A DNA stretch of 33,591 bases from JAYZDP01 sp036337765 (lineage in GTDB: Bacteria; Acidobacteriota; Thermoanaerobaculia; Multivoradales; Multivoraceae). A program made the position numbers and the translations under genes. Shown piece by piece: positions 23,564 to 32,001 of the stretch (position 1 is its first letter; every line of letters starts with the position of its first letter). The stretch spans positions 1-33,591 of the forward strand of contig JAYZDP010000111.1 in assembly GCA_036337765.1 (NCBI GenBank), given 5' to 3'. The notes under the pieces were generated by a model, which worked only from the letters and a program-made list of their open reading frames with translations, was not told the origin of the DNA and did not search any database.

Positions 23564-24970
23564 ATGACGACGACCTACCCCGACCACCCGCAGCTCCGTG
23601 GCAACTTCGCTCCCCTGCGCATGGAGTGCGACCTGCACGACTGCGTCATTGAGGGTGAGATCCCGGCCGATCTCAACGGTACCTACTTCCGCAACGGACC
23701 CGACCCGCAGTTTCCGCCGATGGGCGAGCACCACTGGTTTGCCGGCGACGGCATGATTCACATGTTCCACATCGAGGACGGGCGGGTGTCGTACCGCAAT
23801 CGCTGGGTGCGGACGATGAAGTTCGAGCTCGAGCGGGGAGCCGGGCGGTCGCTCATCAACCCGTTCAATCCGCTCGAGAACGACCCTTCGATCGGTTTCA
23901 TGGAGACCGACGGCCTCGCGAACACCAACATCGTCTGGCACGGAGGGAAGCTGCTGGCCCTGGAGGAGGGGCACGCTCCGATCGAGATCAACCCGCACAC
24001 GCTCGAGACCATCGGGCCGTGGAAGTTCGATGACGTGCTCGAAGGTCCGATGACGGCGCACCCGAAGTTCGACCCGGAGACCGGGGAGATGCTGTTCTTC
24101 GGTTACATGGCGGGTGGGCCTTTCAGCCCCGACATCAACTACCAGGTGGTCGATCGCGACGGGAAGTTGGTGCGCTCGGAGTCTTTTCAGGCTCCCTTCC
24201 CGGCGATGGTCCACGACTTCATCACCACCCGCGATCACGTGATCTTCCCGCTCTTCCCGCTCACCGGCTCGATGGAGCGCGCGATGAAGGGCGAGCCCGC
24301 GTTCGCCTGGGAGCCCGAGAAGGGGACGCACGTCGGCGTCATGCCCCGCGACGGCGGTGTCGACGACCTGCGCTGGTTCGAGACCGACGCTTGCTTCGTC
24401 TTCCATCCGATGAACGCTTACGGTGACGAAACGAGTGTCACCGCGCATGTCATGCAGTTCGAGGAGGCGCCGCTCTTCCCCCACGCCGATGGCAGCAAAG
24501 CCGATCCGGAGAAGGCGAACGCTCGGCTGTGCGAATGGACGTTCGACCTGGGCAATGGGAGTCAGAGCTTTGAGCGTCGCTACCTCGACGACGTCAACGG
24601 CGAGTTCCCGCGCCTCGACGAGCGTTACTCGGGCCTCGGCTACCGTCACGGTTTCTACGCCGGCTCTATCGAGCGCAACGGCGGCCTCGGCTTCGACGCG
24701 CTTTGTCACCACGACTTCGAGAGTGACTCTCGTCGCGAGCACCGGCTCCCAGACGGCGATGCGACCGGCGAGCCGGTCTTCGTTCCCCGCAGCGACGACG
24801 CGGCTGAGGGTGACGGCTACCTCGTGACCACCGTCTACCGAGGGGCTGAGAATCGCAGCGACCTGGCCATCTTCCGCGCCGAGGCCGTTGAGGAGGGACC
24901 GATCGCGCTAGCCAAGCTGCCCCACCGAGTCCCCCACGGGTTTCATGGCAACTGGCGCCCAGCCGAGTAG
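23564..24970 (+). CDS. Carotenoid oxygenase (RPE65/CCD family)
   Basis: This 468-residue enzyme belongs to the carotenoid cleavage oxygenases, which use a four-histidine iron centre to split carotenoids, stilbenes or related alkenes with oxygen. The start shows the family pattern PADLNGTYFRNGPDPQF, and HHWFAGDGMIHMFHIEDG follows. The iron histidines are visible: His166 in MTAHPKFDP, His217 in AMVHDFITT, His281 in FVFHPMNAYG and His461 in PHGFHGNW. There is no signal peptide, so it is cytoplasmic or membrane-surface. The ATG at 23564 is preceded by AGCCCTCT with no Shine-Dalgarno match. It is convergent with the PQQ dehydrogenase, 7 nt between stops. No carotenoid biosynthesis gene is nearby, so an exogenous or membrane carotenoid-like substrate is likely. 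Confidence 0.92.
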   Translation: MTTTYPDHPQLRGNFAPLRMECDLHDCVIEGEIPADLNGTYFRNGPDPQFPPMGEHHWFAGDGMIHMFHIEDGRVSYRNRWVRTMKFELERGAGRSLINPFNPLENDPSIGFMETDGLANTNIVWHGGKLLALEEGHAPIEINPHTLETIGPWKFDDVLEGPMTAHPKFDPETGEMLFFGYMAGGPFSPDINYQVVDRDGKLVRSESFQAPFPAMVHDFITTRDHVIFPLFPLTGSMERAMKGEPAFAWEPEKGTHVGVMPRDGGVDDLRWFETDACFVFHPMNAYGDETSVTAHVMQFEEAPLFPHADGSKADPEKANARLCEWTFDLGNGSQSFERRYLDDVNGEFPRLDERYSGLGYRHGFYAGSIERNGGLGFDALCHHDFESDSRREHRLPDGDATGEPVFVPRSDDAAEGDGYLVTTVYRGAENRSDLAIFRAEAVEEGPIALAKLPHRVPHGFHGNWRPAE

Positions 24971-24977
24971 GTCGGCG

Positions 24978-27419
24978 CTAGAGGGCGAACGCCCAAATGG
25001 CCGCTCCGCCCTTCGGGGAGTCGTTGACGGGTAGGTCCGCGTCGGGAGCGAAGCGCCGGTAGGCCATTTCCCAGTCCTCGGCGTTGTCACTGACCAGGCC
25101 GACGACGATCGCGAGGTACTGCTTGCCGTCGACCGCGTAGCTGACCACGGTCGAGTTGGGGACGTCGTCGAGCTCGGTCTGCCACAGCACTTCACCGGTT
25201 TCGGCATCCAAGGCGCGGAGCGTGCGGTTCAGATCCGCGGCGAAGACCAGATCGCCGGCCGTCGCCAGCACCGAACTGACAATGGGGGCGGCGGTCTCGA
25301 AGCGCCACGCGAGCTTGCGCGTTCCGACGTCGATCGCCTGGACACGGCCGAGCTTGCCGTCGGCGCTGTCCGGGTGGAGGCGATCCTGCCAACCTTCGGC
25401 GTCGATGAGCTGAGCGCCTTCGGCCAGGGGCAGGTACAACCGTTGCCGCTGAGGGTCGTAGGAGGTGGGCGCCCAGCTGCGCGCGCCGTAGTGGTTCGGA
25501 GTGACGAGAAAGCTCGATCCCGCTCTGGGGATGGCCTCGGCCTTGATGCTCTTGACGCCGGTGCGTGGGTCGATGGAGGCGACGATGTTCTGTACGCCCG
25601 CGTCGATGGAGAAGAGGTACTCGCCGGTCGCCGCGTCCAAGGCGTCGGTGATCGCCATCTTGCCGGTGGTGATGAGGACCTTGCGCGTCTCGCCATCGAG
25701 GTCGAGGTGGACGATCTGGCGCTCGTAGGCCCAGTCGAAGTTCCACTGGTCGTTGCGCAGATGCTGGAAGTACCAGATCAGCTCGCCAGTGTCGGCGTTG
25801 AGGGCCAGGGTGGTGTTGGTGAAGAGTGCGTCGTTGGTCACGCCCTCCTCATCGATCGGCTCGCGCAGCGGCGTGAGATCGTAGGTGGCCGTCGGCCCGT
25901 AGTAGACGAGATTCAGGTCCGCGTCGTAGGTGCCCTGGTGCCAGACGTTGCCGCCGCTCCGCCGCTCGAGCGCCAACCCGTTCCAACTGTCGCCGCCGGG
26001 CTCGCCGGGGCGCGCGATGGTGTGGAAGCGCCACGCCTCTTCGCCGGTGTCGAGGTTGACGGCGACGATGAAGGGCCCTCCGGGGACGAAAAAGCCCATG
26101 ACTCCCTGAACCAGCTTGTCGCCTGCCACCAGGGGTGCGCTACCGAGCCCCAGCCCCGAACGATCGTGCGCGATGGCGTGCTTCCAGAGCAGCTCCCCGG
26201 TCTTGGCGTGCAGCCCCACCAGGTGCATGTCGGAGGTCGGGACCAGCACCTGGTCGCCGTGTAGTGCGATTCCCATCTTCTTGGTCGATCGCGTGTCGTG
26301 CTCGTGCTGGTACCGCCACAGCACCTGCCCGCTGGCGGCGTCCAGCGCCAGGACACGATCGGGGAAGGTCTGCAGGAACATCACCCCCTGGTGGACGAGC
26401 GGGGCCGGGTTGGCGCGGCCGTCGCCGAGCTGTGCGCGCCACACCGGTTTCAGACCGGCCACCGTCTTGCGGTCGATCTCGGCGAGTGGGCTGGAGTTGT
26501 GAAAGCCGGCCGTACGGCCCCAGTGGATCCAATCGTCTGGCGAGGGGTCGCCTAGGACCGAGTCTGTGGCCGCCGGCAGGCTCTCGAGCAGTCTCGTCTG
26601 TTCCGCCGACGCGACGACCGGAGAATCCGGGTCGGACTGCATTCCATCCGGTCGAGGAATCACGAAGCCGGCGAGTTCGGCCGCCTCTCCCGGTAGCTCG
26701 TCGTCGCTCGCCGCGAGACCGTTCGCGGCCAGGAGATAGGCGAGGATGTCGGTTCGGGCTTCATTGCTGAGGCTCGCGGGCTCGGCGTCGGTCCACGGAG
26801 GCATCCGCTCCAGGTGGAAGGCGAGCACCTCGATCGGTTTGCCGCGCCAGGTCTGATCGAAGCGATTCCCGCCCAGCGCGGGCGCGTCTTCGAGACCGTC
26901 CAGGTCGGCGCCGCGGCAAGCGGCGCAGTGCGTCTGGTAGGGGCGCTCTCCCGCCGAGGCCTGAGTCTCGGTGAAGGTGGGTGTGGGATCCGCGCGCGTC
27001 CGTTTCCCGATCCCACGAATGTCGAAGTCCACGCCGGCGGCCAGGAACCTGCCCTCCAGCGAGCTGCCCTCGACGGTACCCGTGAAGTCGAAGGTGCTGC
27101 CCTCGATCAGGGCCGCATCCCCGAAATCGGCCGAGAACGACAGCGCACCGTCCTTCATGCTGACCTCGAATGTATCGAGGAGCTGCCCACGGTTCGTGGC
27201 CGTGCCCGCGAGCCCGCCCTCTTCGTCGGTGATGGTGATGAGGATCGGGGCATCGTCCTCCTCTCCCTCCCAGAGGAAGGTCATGTCCCACGCGCCGACC
27301 GGCCCTCCGGCCGCGGTTGGTGGATCCGACTGCTCGCGCCGACATCCGATCGCAGCGACGAGCGCGACGGCGAGGGCCGCGATCGGTAGACAGTTCGTGC
27401 GTTGGGGCGTCACGGTCAT
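24978..27419 (-). CDS. PQQ-dependent dehydrogenase lipoprotein with N-terminal cytochrome-like domain
   Basis: This 813-residue protein has a probable lipoprotein leader (ALVAAIGCRREQ). An N-terminal beta-rich domain follows (about 40-135, GAWDMTFLWEG to DIRGIGKR), then a cytochrome-c-like domain (about 155-240) and a long PQQ propeller from about 300 with HWGRTAGFHNSSPLAEID, ALDAASGQVLWRYQHEHD, NADTGELIWYFQHLRND, WAPTSYDPQRQRLYLPL and ALDAETGEVLWQTEL. The heme site reads HCAACRG: Cys165 and Cys168 are kept, but the axial His is Arg169. The MPPW motif expected for the other ligand is present. It should oxidise an alcohol or sugar in the periplasm, but electron exit through its own heme is doubtful. 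It is divergent from the DUF3500 gene. Confidence 0.88.
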   Translation of the reverse strand: MTVTPQRTNCLPIAALAVALVAAIGCRREQSDPPTAAGGPVGAWDMTFLWEGEEDDAPILITITDEEGGLAGTATNRGQLLDTFEVSMKDGALSFSADFGDAALIEGSTFDFTGTVEGSSLEGRFLAAGVDFDIRGIGKRTRADPTPTFTETQASAGERPYQTHCAACRGADLDGLEDAPALGGNRFDQTWRGKPIEVLAFHLERMPPWTDAEPASLSNEARTDILAYLLAANGLAASDDELPGEAAELAGFVIPRPDGMQSDPDSPVVASAEQTRLLESLPAATDSVLGDPSPDDWIHWGRTAGFHNSSPLAEIDRKTVAGLKPVWRAQLGDGRANPAPLVHQGVMFLQTFPDRVLALDAASGQVLWRYQHEHDTRSTKKMGIALHGDQVLVPTSDMHLVGLHAKTGELLWKHAIAHDRSGLGLGSAPLVAGDKLVQGVMGFFVPGGPFIVAVNLDTGEEAWRFHTIARPGEPGGDSWNGLALERRSGGNVWHQGTYDADLNLVYYGPTATYDLTPLREPIDEEGVTNDALFTNTTLALNADTGELIWYFQHLRNDQWNFDWAYERQIVHLDLDGETRKVLITTGKMAITDALDAATGEYLFSIDAGVQNIVASIDPRTGVKSIKAEAIPRAGSSFLVTPNHYGARSWAPTSYDPQRQRLYLPLAEGAQLIDAEGWQDRLHPDSADGKLGRVQAIDVGTRKLAWRFETAAPIVSSVLATAGDLVFAADLNRTLRALDAETGEVLWQTELDDVPNSTVVSYAVDGKQYLAIVVGLVSDNAEDWEMAYRRFAPDADLPVNDSPKGGAAIWAFAL

Positions 27420-27482
27420 TTGCCGAGCTTATGTCGCTCCGAGCCGCCGCCAGCGCTATGTTCAGGAGCGGGAGGACCCGAG

Positions 27483-28574
27483 ATGAAGCGAGTTTGTCGG
27501 ATGGTCACGTTGTTCGCCTGCTGGCTCACGGTCGGTCCCGTCGGGACGGCGGAGCCGGACGTCATCGCCACGATGCGAGACGCCGCCGACGGATTCCTCG
27601 CTGCGTTGAGCCCCGAGCAGCGCCAGCAGGCCTCGTTCGCGATGGCCGATGAAGAGAGGCGGTTGTGGAGCAACCTGCCCTCGACCATCTTCGAGCGTGA
27701 GGGCGTCAGCTGCGGCGAGCTGTCGGAGGAGCAGCGTATCCTTGCCCACAGGCTGATCCAGAGTCCGCTCAGCAGCCAGGGCTACCTCAAGGCGGCCGGC
27801 ATCATGCGCGTCGACGAGATCCTCAATGGTTACGCGTCGCGCGCTCGGCCTGACGCCCGGCCGATGTTCGGGCAGAAACTCTACTGGATCGGGATCTTCG
27901 GCGATCCGTCGAAGGAGGAGCCGTGGGGCTGGCAGCTCGACGGCCATCATCTGGCGCTGAACTTCACCGTGGTCGACGGGTCGCTGTCGGTGACGCCTGC
28001 CTTTCTCGGCTCGGATCCCGCGCAGATCCGGCGCGAGCTCGATGCCGGCTTCTACGCCCTGATCAAGGAAGATCTGCGGGGCTGGAGGTTGTTCGAATCG
28101 CTCGATCCTGCCCAGCGCAAGATCGCACTGCTCGAGGGAGATACTCCCTCGGATGTCATCGCCGGTCCGGGGCGCGCGGATCGGCTGAAAGAGATCCGCG
28201 GCCTGGCGGCAGCGGATATGGCGGTGTCTCAACGCCACCTGCTGCGCCAGCTGCTCGACGAGTATCTGAACAACCTCGAGCCCGACGTGGCGGCCGTCCA
28301 GGCGGCACGGGTCGAGGCGGCCGGTCTCGAGAATCTGCACTTCTCGTGGTCGGGCACAGAGGCCGGGAAGCCTTACTACTACCGGATCCACGGTCCCACG
28401 GTACTGATCGAGTTCGACAACAACTACCCCCCCGGCCGCTCGGGTGGGCCGGTGAACCACATCCACACGGTGTGGCGAGACACCGAGCGCGACTACGGCG
28501 AAGACCTGCTACGCAAGCACTACGCGCAGAGCCCGCACCACCAACCGCCTCTCTCCGCCGCCAACGGGCCCTGA
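27483..28574 (+). CDS. Exported DUF3500 family protein
   Basis: This 363-residue protein has a Sec signal (VTLFACWLTVGPVGTAE) and the DUF3500 pattern: FLAALSPEQRQQASFAMADEE, a Trp-Ser-Asn stretch (RRLWSNLPS), LYWIGIFGDPSKEEPWGWQLDGHHLALNF in two blocks, and the C-terminal NHIHTVWRDTERDYG. The function of the family is not established; the conserved GHHLALN and HIHTVWRD parts could bind a metal or ligand. GGGAGGA lies 7 nt before the ATG at 27483. It faces away from the PQQ-cytochrome gene across a 63-bp gap and converges with the second PQQ dehydrogenase. Confidence 0.88.
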   Translation: MKRVCRMVTLFACWLTVGPVGTAEPDVIATMRDAADGFLAALSPEQRQQASFAMADEERRLWSNLPSTIFEREGVSCGELSEEQRILAHRLIQSPLSSQGYLKAAGIMRVDEILNGYASRARPDARPMFGQKLYWIGIFGDPSKEEPWGWQLDGHHLALNFTVVDGSLSVTPAFLGSDPAQIRRELDAGFYALIKEDLRGWRLFESLDPAQRKIALLEGDTPSDVIAGPGRADRLKEIRGLAAADMAVSQRHLLRQLLDEYLNNLEPDVAAVQAARVEAAGLENLHFSWSGTEAGKPYYYRIHGPTVLIEFDNNYPPGRSGGPVNHIHTVWRDTERDYGEDLLRKHYAQSPHHQPPLSAANGP

Positions 28575-28616
28575 GGTCACTGCGTCGAGCGAGTCCAAGA
28601 GTCGAGGACCTTTGAG

Positions 28617-28644
28617 CCGGCGGGCGTGAGCATACCGTCGCCGG
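28617..28644. terminator. Possible hairpin between convergent genes
   Basis: CCGGCG at 28617-28622 can pair with CGCCGG at 28639-28644 across a 16-base loop in the 134-bp gap between the DUF3500 gene and the PQQ dehydrogenase. There is no T tract and the loop is long, so the call is weak. Nothing else recognisable lies in this gap. Confidence 0.25.
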
Positions 28645-28708
28645 GTTTCAGGTCGCGGGGCGGGTGCCAAGCCCGTCGAGAAAGGGTGTCGATTTGAGTC
28701 GCGCGCCG

Positions 28709-30637
28709 CTACGGCAACGTAAAGGCGAACCACTCGGCGGCGTGCCCTTCGCCACCGGCAGCAACGACGAGGTATTGGCGCCCCTCGTGGAGATACGTCA
28801 TGGGGGCACTGGTGACTCCTGCGGGTAGCTCCTGTTCCCAGACCACCTCTCCGGTGGTCTTGTCGAAGGCTCGGAACGTGTTGCCGGAGGCTCCACTTTC
28901 GCCGCCGCTGATACCGGGTATGGCGTCGCTGCCCTCGCCGAGGAAGAGCAGTGTCTTGGTGACCAGCGGAGCGCCGCGACCCGCAACCCCGAGCGGTCCG
29001 ACGTGGAGGCCCGCCAGCAGCGGGTGGTTGCGTGGTCCGTTGCCGTTCGGCGTGGTCCATGCGATCTCACCACGGTTCATGTCGATGGCGGTGATGCGGC
29101 CATAGGGCGGCTTGACGATTGGTAAGCCCTCGAGGGTCGGCACGGTGCCGCTCGCGGCTCGAAAGTCGATTGTCGCGTCTTCCGCCTCCGGGCGCTGGAG
29201 CTGATAGACCGTCGGCCAGGTGTGCGAAACGGCGTAGTAGAGGCCGGTTTCGGGATCGAAGGCACCGGTGTTCCAGTTGCCCGAGCCCCACCACCCGGGC
29301 GTGGTCAAGGTCCCCTGCTTACCTCCAGCCTCGGTGCTGCGCACTGAAGGTGGCGAGAACATCGGGCCGAGGATGAAGGGTTCCACGAGCTCGAGCGCCC
29401 GCGCGCGCAGCTCGGGGGTGAAGTCGATCAGGTCATCCTCGGTGAAGCCTTGGCGATCGAAAGGCGGCGGTTTGGTCGGGAAGGGCTGGGTCGGCGACAG
29501 CTGCTCGCCCGGCACGGTCGAGGCGGGCACCTCGCGCTCTTCGATCGGCCACACCGGTTCGCCGGTCGCACGGTCGAAGACGTAGAGAAACCCGGTCTTC
29601 GATGGCTGCATGACCGCGCGGATTGTGCGTCCGTCGACGGTGATCTCGCCGAGTGTCGCCGGCCCGACGGTGTCCCACTCCCAGACATCGTGGTGGACCA
29701 TCTGGAAGTGCCAGACACGCCTGCCGGTCTTCGCCTCGAGTGCCACCAGCGAGTTCGAGTACAGGTTGTCGCCCGGCCGATGACCGCCGTAGTAGGCCGC
29801 GGTCGGAGCGGTGACCTGCACGTAGACGTAGCCCAGTTCCTCGTCGGCGGTGAGGCAGCACCACGATCCGAGATCGCCCGAGTATTTCCACGAGCCGTCG
29901 CCCCAGGTGTCGTTGCCGGCCTCGCCCGGGCGCGGCACGACGTTGAACGTCCACAGCTGGCGCCCGGTTCGGGCGTCGAAGCCCCTGATGTTCTCGGGCG
30001 TCGCCTCCTTGACGACACCGCCGTCGCCTGCGCCCGCCGTGATTCCCGCCACGACCACGACGCCGTCGACCACGATCGCTCCCGCGGTCCACGCGAACTC
30101 ACCAGCGAGGGTGTCTTGGTATTGGAGGCTGACGCGTCCCTGATCGCCGAAGTCGCCGTCGAGCTCACCAGTGGTGGCGTCCAGCGAGTACAGGTACTCG
30201 CCGCGTGTGAAGAACAGACGCTGCCGCGATCCGTCACGCCACAGATCGACTCCCCGCATGTCGGTGGCTCGCGCTTCTTCCAGGGTGGGCGCGAAGGGCT
30301 GCTGCGCCCAGATCGTCTCTCCGGTGGCGGGGTTCAAGGCGCGTAGCAGGCCGACGCTGTTGGCCGCATACAGCCGGCCGCTGACCATGATCGGCGTCGA
30401 TCGCAGGTTGTTGTTCGGACGTAGGTCGGGGTAGGCCTCTTTGAGCTCGGACTCAAGTCCATTCCTTCGCCAGGCGATGCGGAGGCTGTCAACGTTGTCG
30501 CGCCGGATCTGGTCGAGTGGCGAGTAGCGCTGGAAGCTGCGATCGCCTCCGAAGTAGGTCCATTCGCCCTGCTGCGCGGACGCGACGAGTGCGCTGCCGT
30601 GGGCGAGCGCGATGGTGAGGAGAAACGCCTTCTTCAC
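28709..30637 (-). CDS. Periplasmic PQQ-dependent dehydrogenase (quinoprotein glucose/alcohol dehydrogenase type)
   Basis: This 642-residue quinoprotein has a signal peptide (FLLTIALAHGSALVASAQQ) and the full PQQ propeller: WTYFGGDRSFQRYSPLDQI, LRIAWRRNG, NNNLRSTPIMVSGRLY, ALNPATGETIW, DLGSWCCLTADEELGYVYV, HFQMVHHDVWEWD, NWNTGAFDPETGLYYAVSHTW and AFDKTTGEVVWEQEL. No heme motif is present, so electrons must pass to a separate carrier. A vicinal cysteine pair lies at 260-261, not near residue 105 as in methanol or ethanol dehydrogenases. The GTG at 30635-30637 is chosen because the signal peptide follows; the ribosome site is weak. It starts 5 nt after the DUF1552 stop, so it is probably co-translated with that cassette, whose diheme protein could be its electron acceptor (inference). 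Confidence 0.88.
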   Translation of the reverse strand: MKKAFLLTIALAHGSALVASAQQGEWTYFGGDRSFQRYSPLDQIRRDNVDSLRIAWRRNGLESELKEAYPDLRPNNNLRSTPIMVSGRLYAANSVGLLRALNPATGETIWAQQPFAPTLEEARATDMRGVDLWRDGSRQRLFFTRGEYLYSLDATTGELDGDFGDQGRVSLQYQDTLAGEFAWTAGAIVVDGVVVVAGITAGAGDGGVVKEATPENIRGFDARTGRQLWTFNVVPRPGEAGNDTWGDGSWKYSGDLGSWCCLTADEELGYVYVQVTAPTAAYYGGHRPGDNLYSNSLVALEAKTGRRVWHFQMVHHDVWEWDTVGPATLGEITVDGRTIRAVMQPSKTGFLYVFDRATGEPVWPIEEREVPASTVPGEQLSPTQPFPTKPPPFDRQGFTEDDLIDFTPELRARALELVEPFILGPMFSPPSVRSTEAGGKQGTLTTPGWWGSGNWNTGAFDPETGLYYAVSHTWPTVYQLQRPEAEDATIDFRAASGTVPTLEGLPIVKPPYGRITAIDMNRGEIAWTTPNGNGPRNHPLLAGLHVGPLGVAGRGAPLVTKTLLFLGEGSDAIPGISGGESGASGNTFRAFDKTTGEVVWEQELPAGVTSAPMTYLHEGRQYLVVAAGGEGHAAEWFAFTLP

Positions 30638-30642
30638 GCCGT

Positions 30643-32001
30643 TTATCCGATGGAGACGTGCTCGATGCGGCCGTTGCTGTCGCCGATCGACTCGGCGGGA
30701 ACTCCCATCTTGTCGAGCAGCGTCAGATAGAGGTTCGCGAGCGGCGTTCCGGGCGCGAAGCGCAGGTGGCGGCCGCCGCTGATCTGCCCCCCACCGCCGC
30801 CCGCCAGCAGGATCGGCAGGTCGAGGTTCATGTGCGTGTTGCTGTCGCTCATCCCACTGCCGTAGAGCAGCATCACGTTGTCGAGCAACGACCCGTCGCC
30901 GTCCGGGGTGGCGGCGAGGCGCTCGAGGTAGTAGGCGAACTGCTGCATGTGGAAGGTCTGCAGCCTTGCCAGCTTCTCGAGCTTGTGGGGATCGCCGATG
31001 TGGTGCGAAAGCGGGTGGTGCGGATCGGGCACCTCGATCTCCGGATAGGTTCGATTCGACAGTTCCTTCGAGATCATGAAGGTGATGACGCGCGTGAGAT
31101 CGGACTGGTAGGCCAGAACCTGAAGGTCGATCATCAGCCGCGCGTGCTCCTCGAAGGTTGGCGGAATGCCTCCGGACGGCCGCTCGACCACAGGAAGCTC
31201 GCGATCGCTCTGGCTCTCGGCGATCTGGATGCGCCGCTCGACGTCGCGTAACGCCTCCAGGTACTCGCTCAGCTTCGTCCGATCGCCGCTCCCCAGCCGC
31301 CGTTCGAGCGCAGAGACCTTGTCTCCGACCGAGTCGAGGATGCTGCGGTCTTCTTGGATGCGCTCCAGGCGCGCGGCGGAGTCGGTGGTGTCGCTGTCGC
31401 CGAAGAGCCGCTCGAAGACCGCCCGCGGGTTGTTCTGGGTGGGCAGCGGCGTGGTCGGGCTCGACCACGACAGTGTGTTGACGTACGAACAACTGAAGCC
31501 GACGTCGCAGGCGCCGGCCAGGTCGGTGGCCTCGAGTGCCAGCTGCAGCGAGGCAAGTTGCGTCTCGTCGCGCAGGTGCGCGGCCGCGATCTGATCGAGC
31601 GAGGTGGCGGCGCGGACGTCGGCCCCCTCGGTGGGCTTAGCGTGCACACCGGTGAGGAAGGCGCCGCCGATGCGGCCGTGTCCGCCGGCCGGATCTCCCT
31701 TGCGAGCCGACGCCGGCTCGTTGTCGAGGCCGGAAAGGACCAGGAAGCGATCGCGAAAGGGCGCCAGAGGTTGGAGGATCGGCGTGAGCTCGAAGTTCGA
31801 GCCCGTCGTGGCGGGCGTCCACTTGTTCATGACCGCACCGTGCGGCACGTAGACGACGCCGAGCCGACGCGGGGGCTGTGCGGGGGTTTGCGCCAACGCG
31901 GTGAAGGCCGGGACCATGCTGTCGAGAAGGGGCAGTGCGACGGTGGCGCCGACGCCGCGCAGGAAGGCTCGGCGGGGCAGGTGCTTACCCGTGGTGATCA
32001 T
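30643..32001 (-). CDS. Tat-exported DUF1552 family protein (second copy)
   Basis: This 452-residue paralogue of the DUF1552 protein at 2029-3372 has a twin-arginine leader (PRRAFLRGVG plus hydrophobic stretch), VVYVPHGAVMNKW, the hallmark HPLSHH at residues 329-334, and NVMLLYGSGMSDSNTH near the end. AGGAGG lies 8 nt before the ATG at 31999-32001, and the ATG overlaps the stop of the DUF1592-type gene (ATGA), the same arrangement as in the first cassette. The longer open frame to 32298 lies inside the upstream gene and is rejected. The function is not established. Confidence 0.91.
   Translation of the reverse strand: MITTGKHLPRRAFLRGVGATVALPLLDSMVPAFTALAQTPAQPPRRLGVVYVPHGAVMNKWTPATTGSNFELTPILQPLAPFRDRFLVLSGLDNEPASARKGDPAGGHGRIGGAFLTGVHAKPTEGADVRAATSLDQIAAAHLRDETQLASLQLALEATDLAGACDVGFSCSYVNTLSWSSPTTPLPTQNNPRAVFERLFGDSDTTDSAARLERIQEDRSILDSVGDKVSALERRLGSGDRTKLSEYLEALRDVERRIQIAESQSDRELPVVERPSGGIPPTFEEHARLMIDLQVLAYQSDLTRVITFMISKELSNRTYPEIEVPDPHHPLSHHIGDPHKLEKLARLQTFHMQQFAYYLERLAATPDGDGSLLDNVMLLYGSGMSDSNTHMNLDLPILLAGGGGGQISGGRHLRFAPGTPLANLYLTLLDKMGVPAESIGDSNGRIEHVSIG

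Noticed and set aside
23549..24742. 397-residue open frame antisense to the carotenoid oxygenase
   Set aside because: It is the mirror of a strongly conserved enzyme in GC-rich DNA, has no ribosome site and its composition (many Val, Arg, Glu, His) is typical of antisense shadows.
24983..24994. GGGCG-AA-CGCCC as a terminator at the convergent carotenoid oxygenase/PQQ junction
   Set aside because: The loop would be two bases, too short for a stable hairpin, and there is no T tract. A nearby GCCGA/TCGGC pair (24962-24976) is only 5 bp.
30638..31492. N-terminal extension of the second PQQ dehydrogenase
   Set aside because: It overlaps the DUF1552 gene in another frame; the signal peptide at the GTG 30637 marks the true start.
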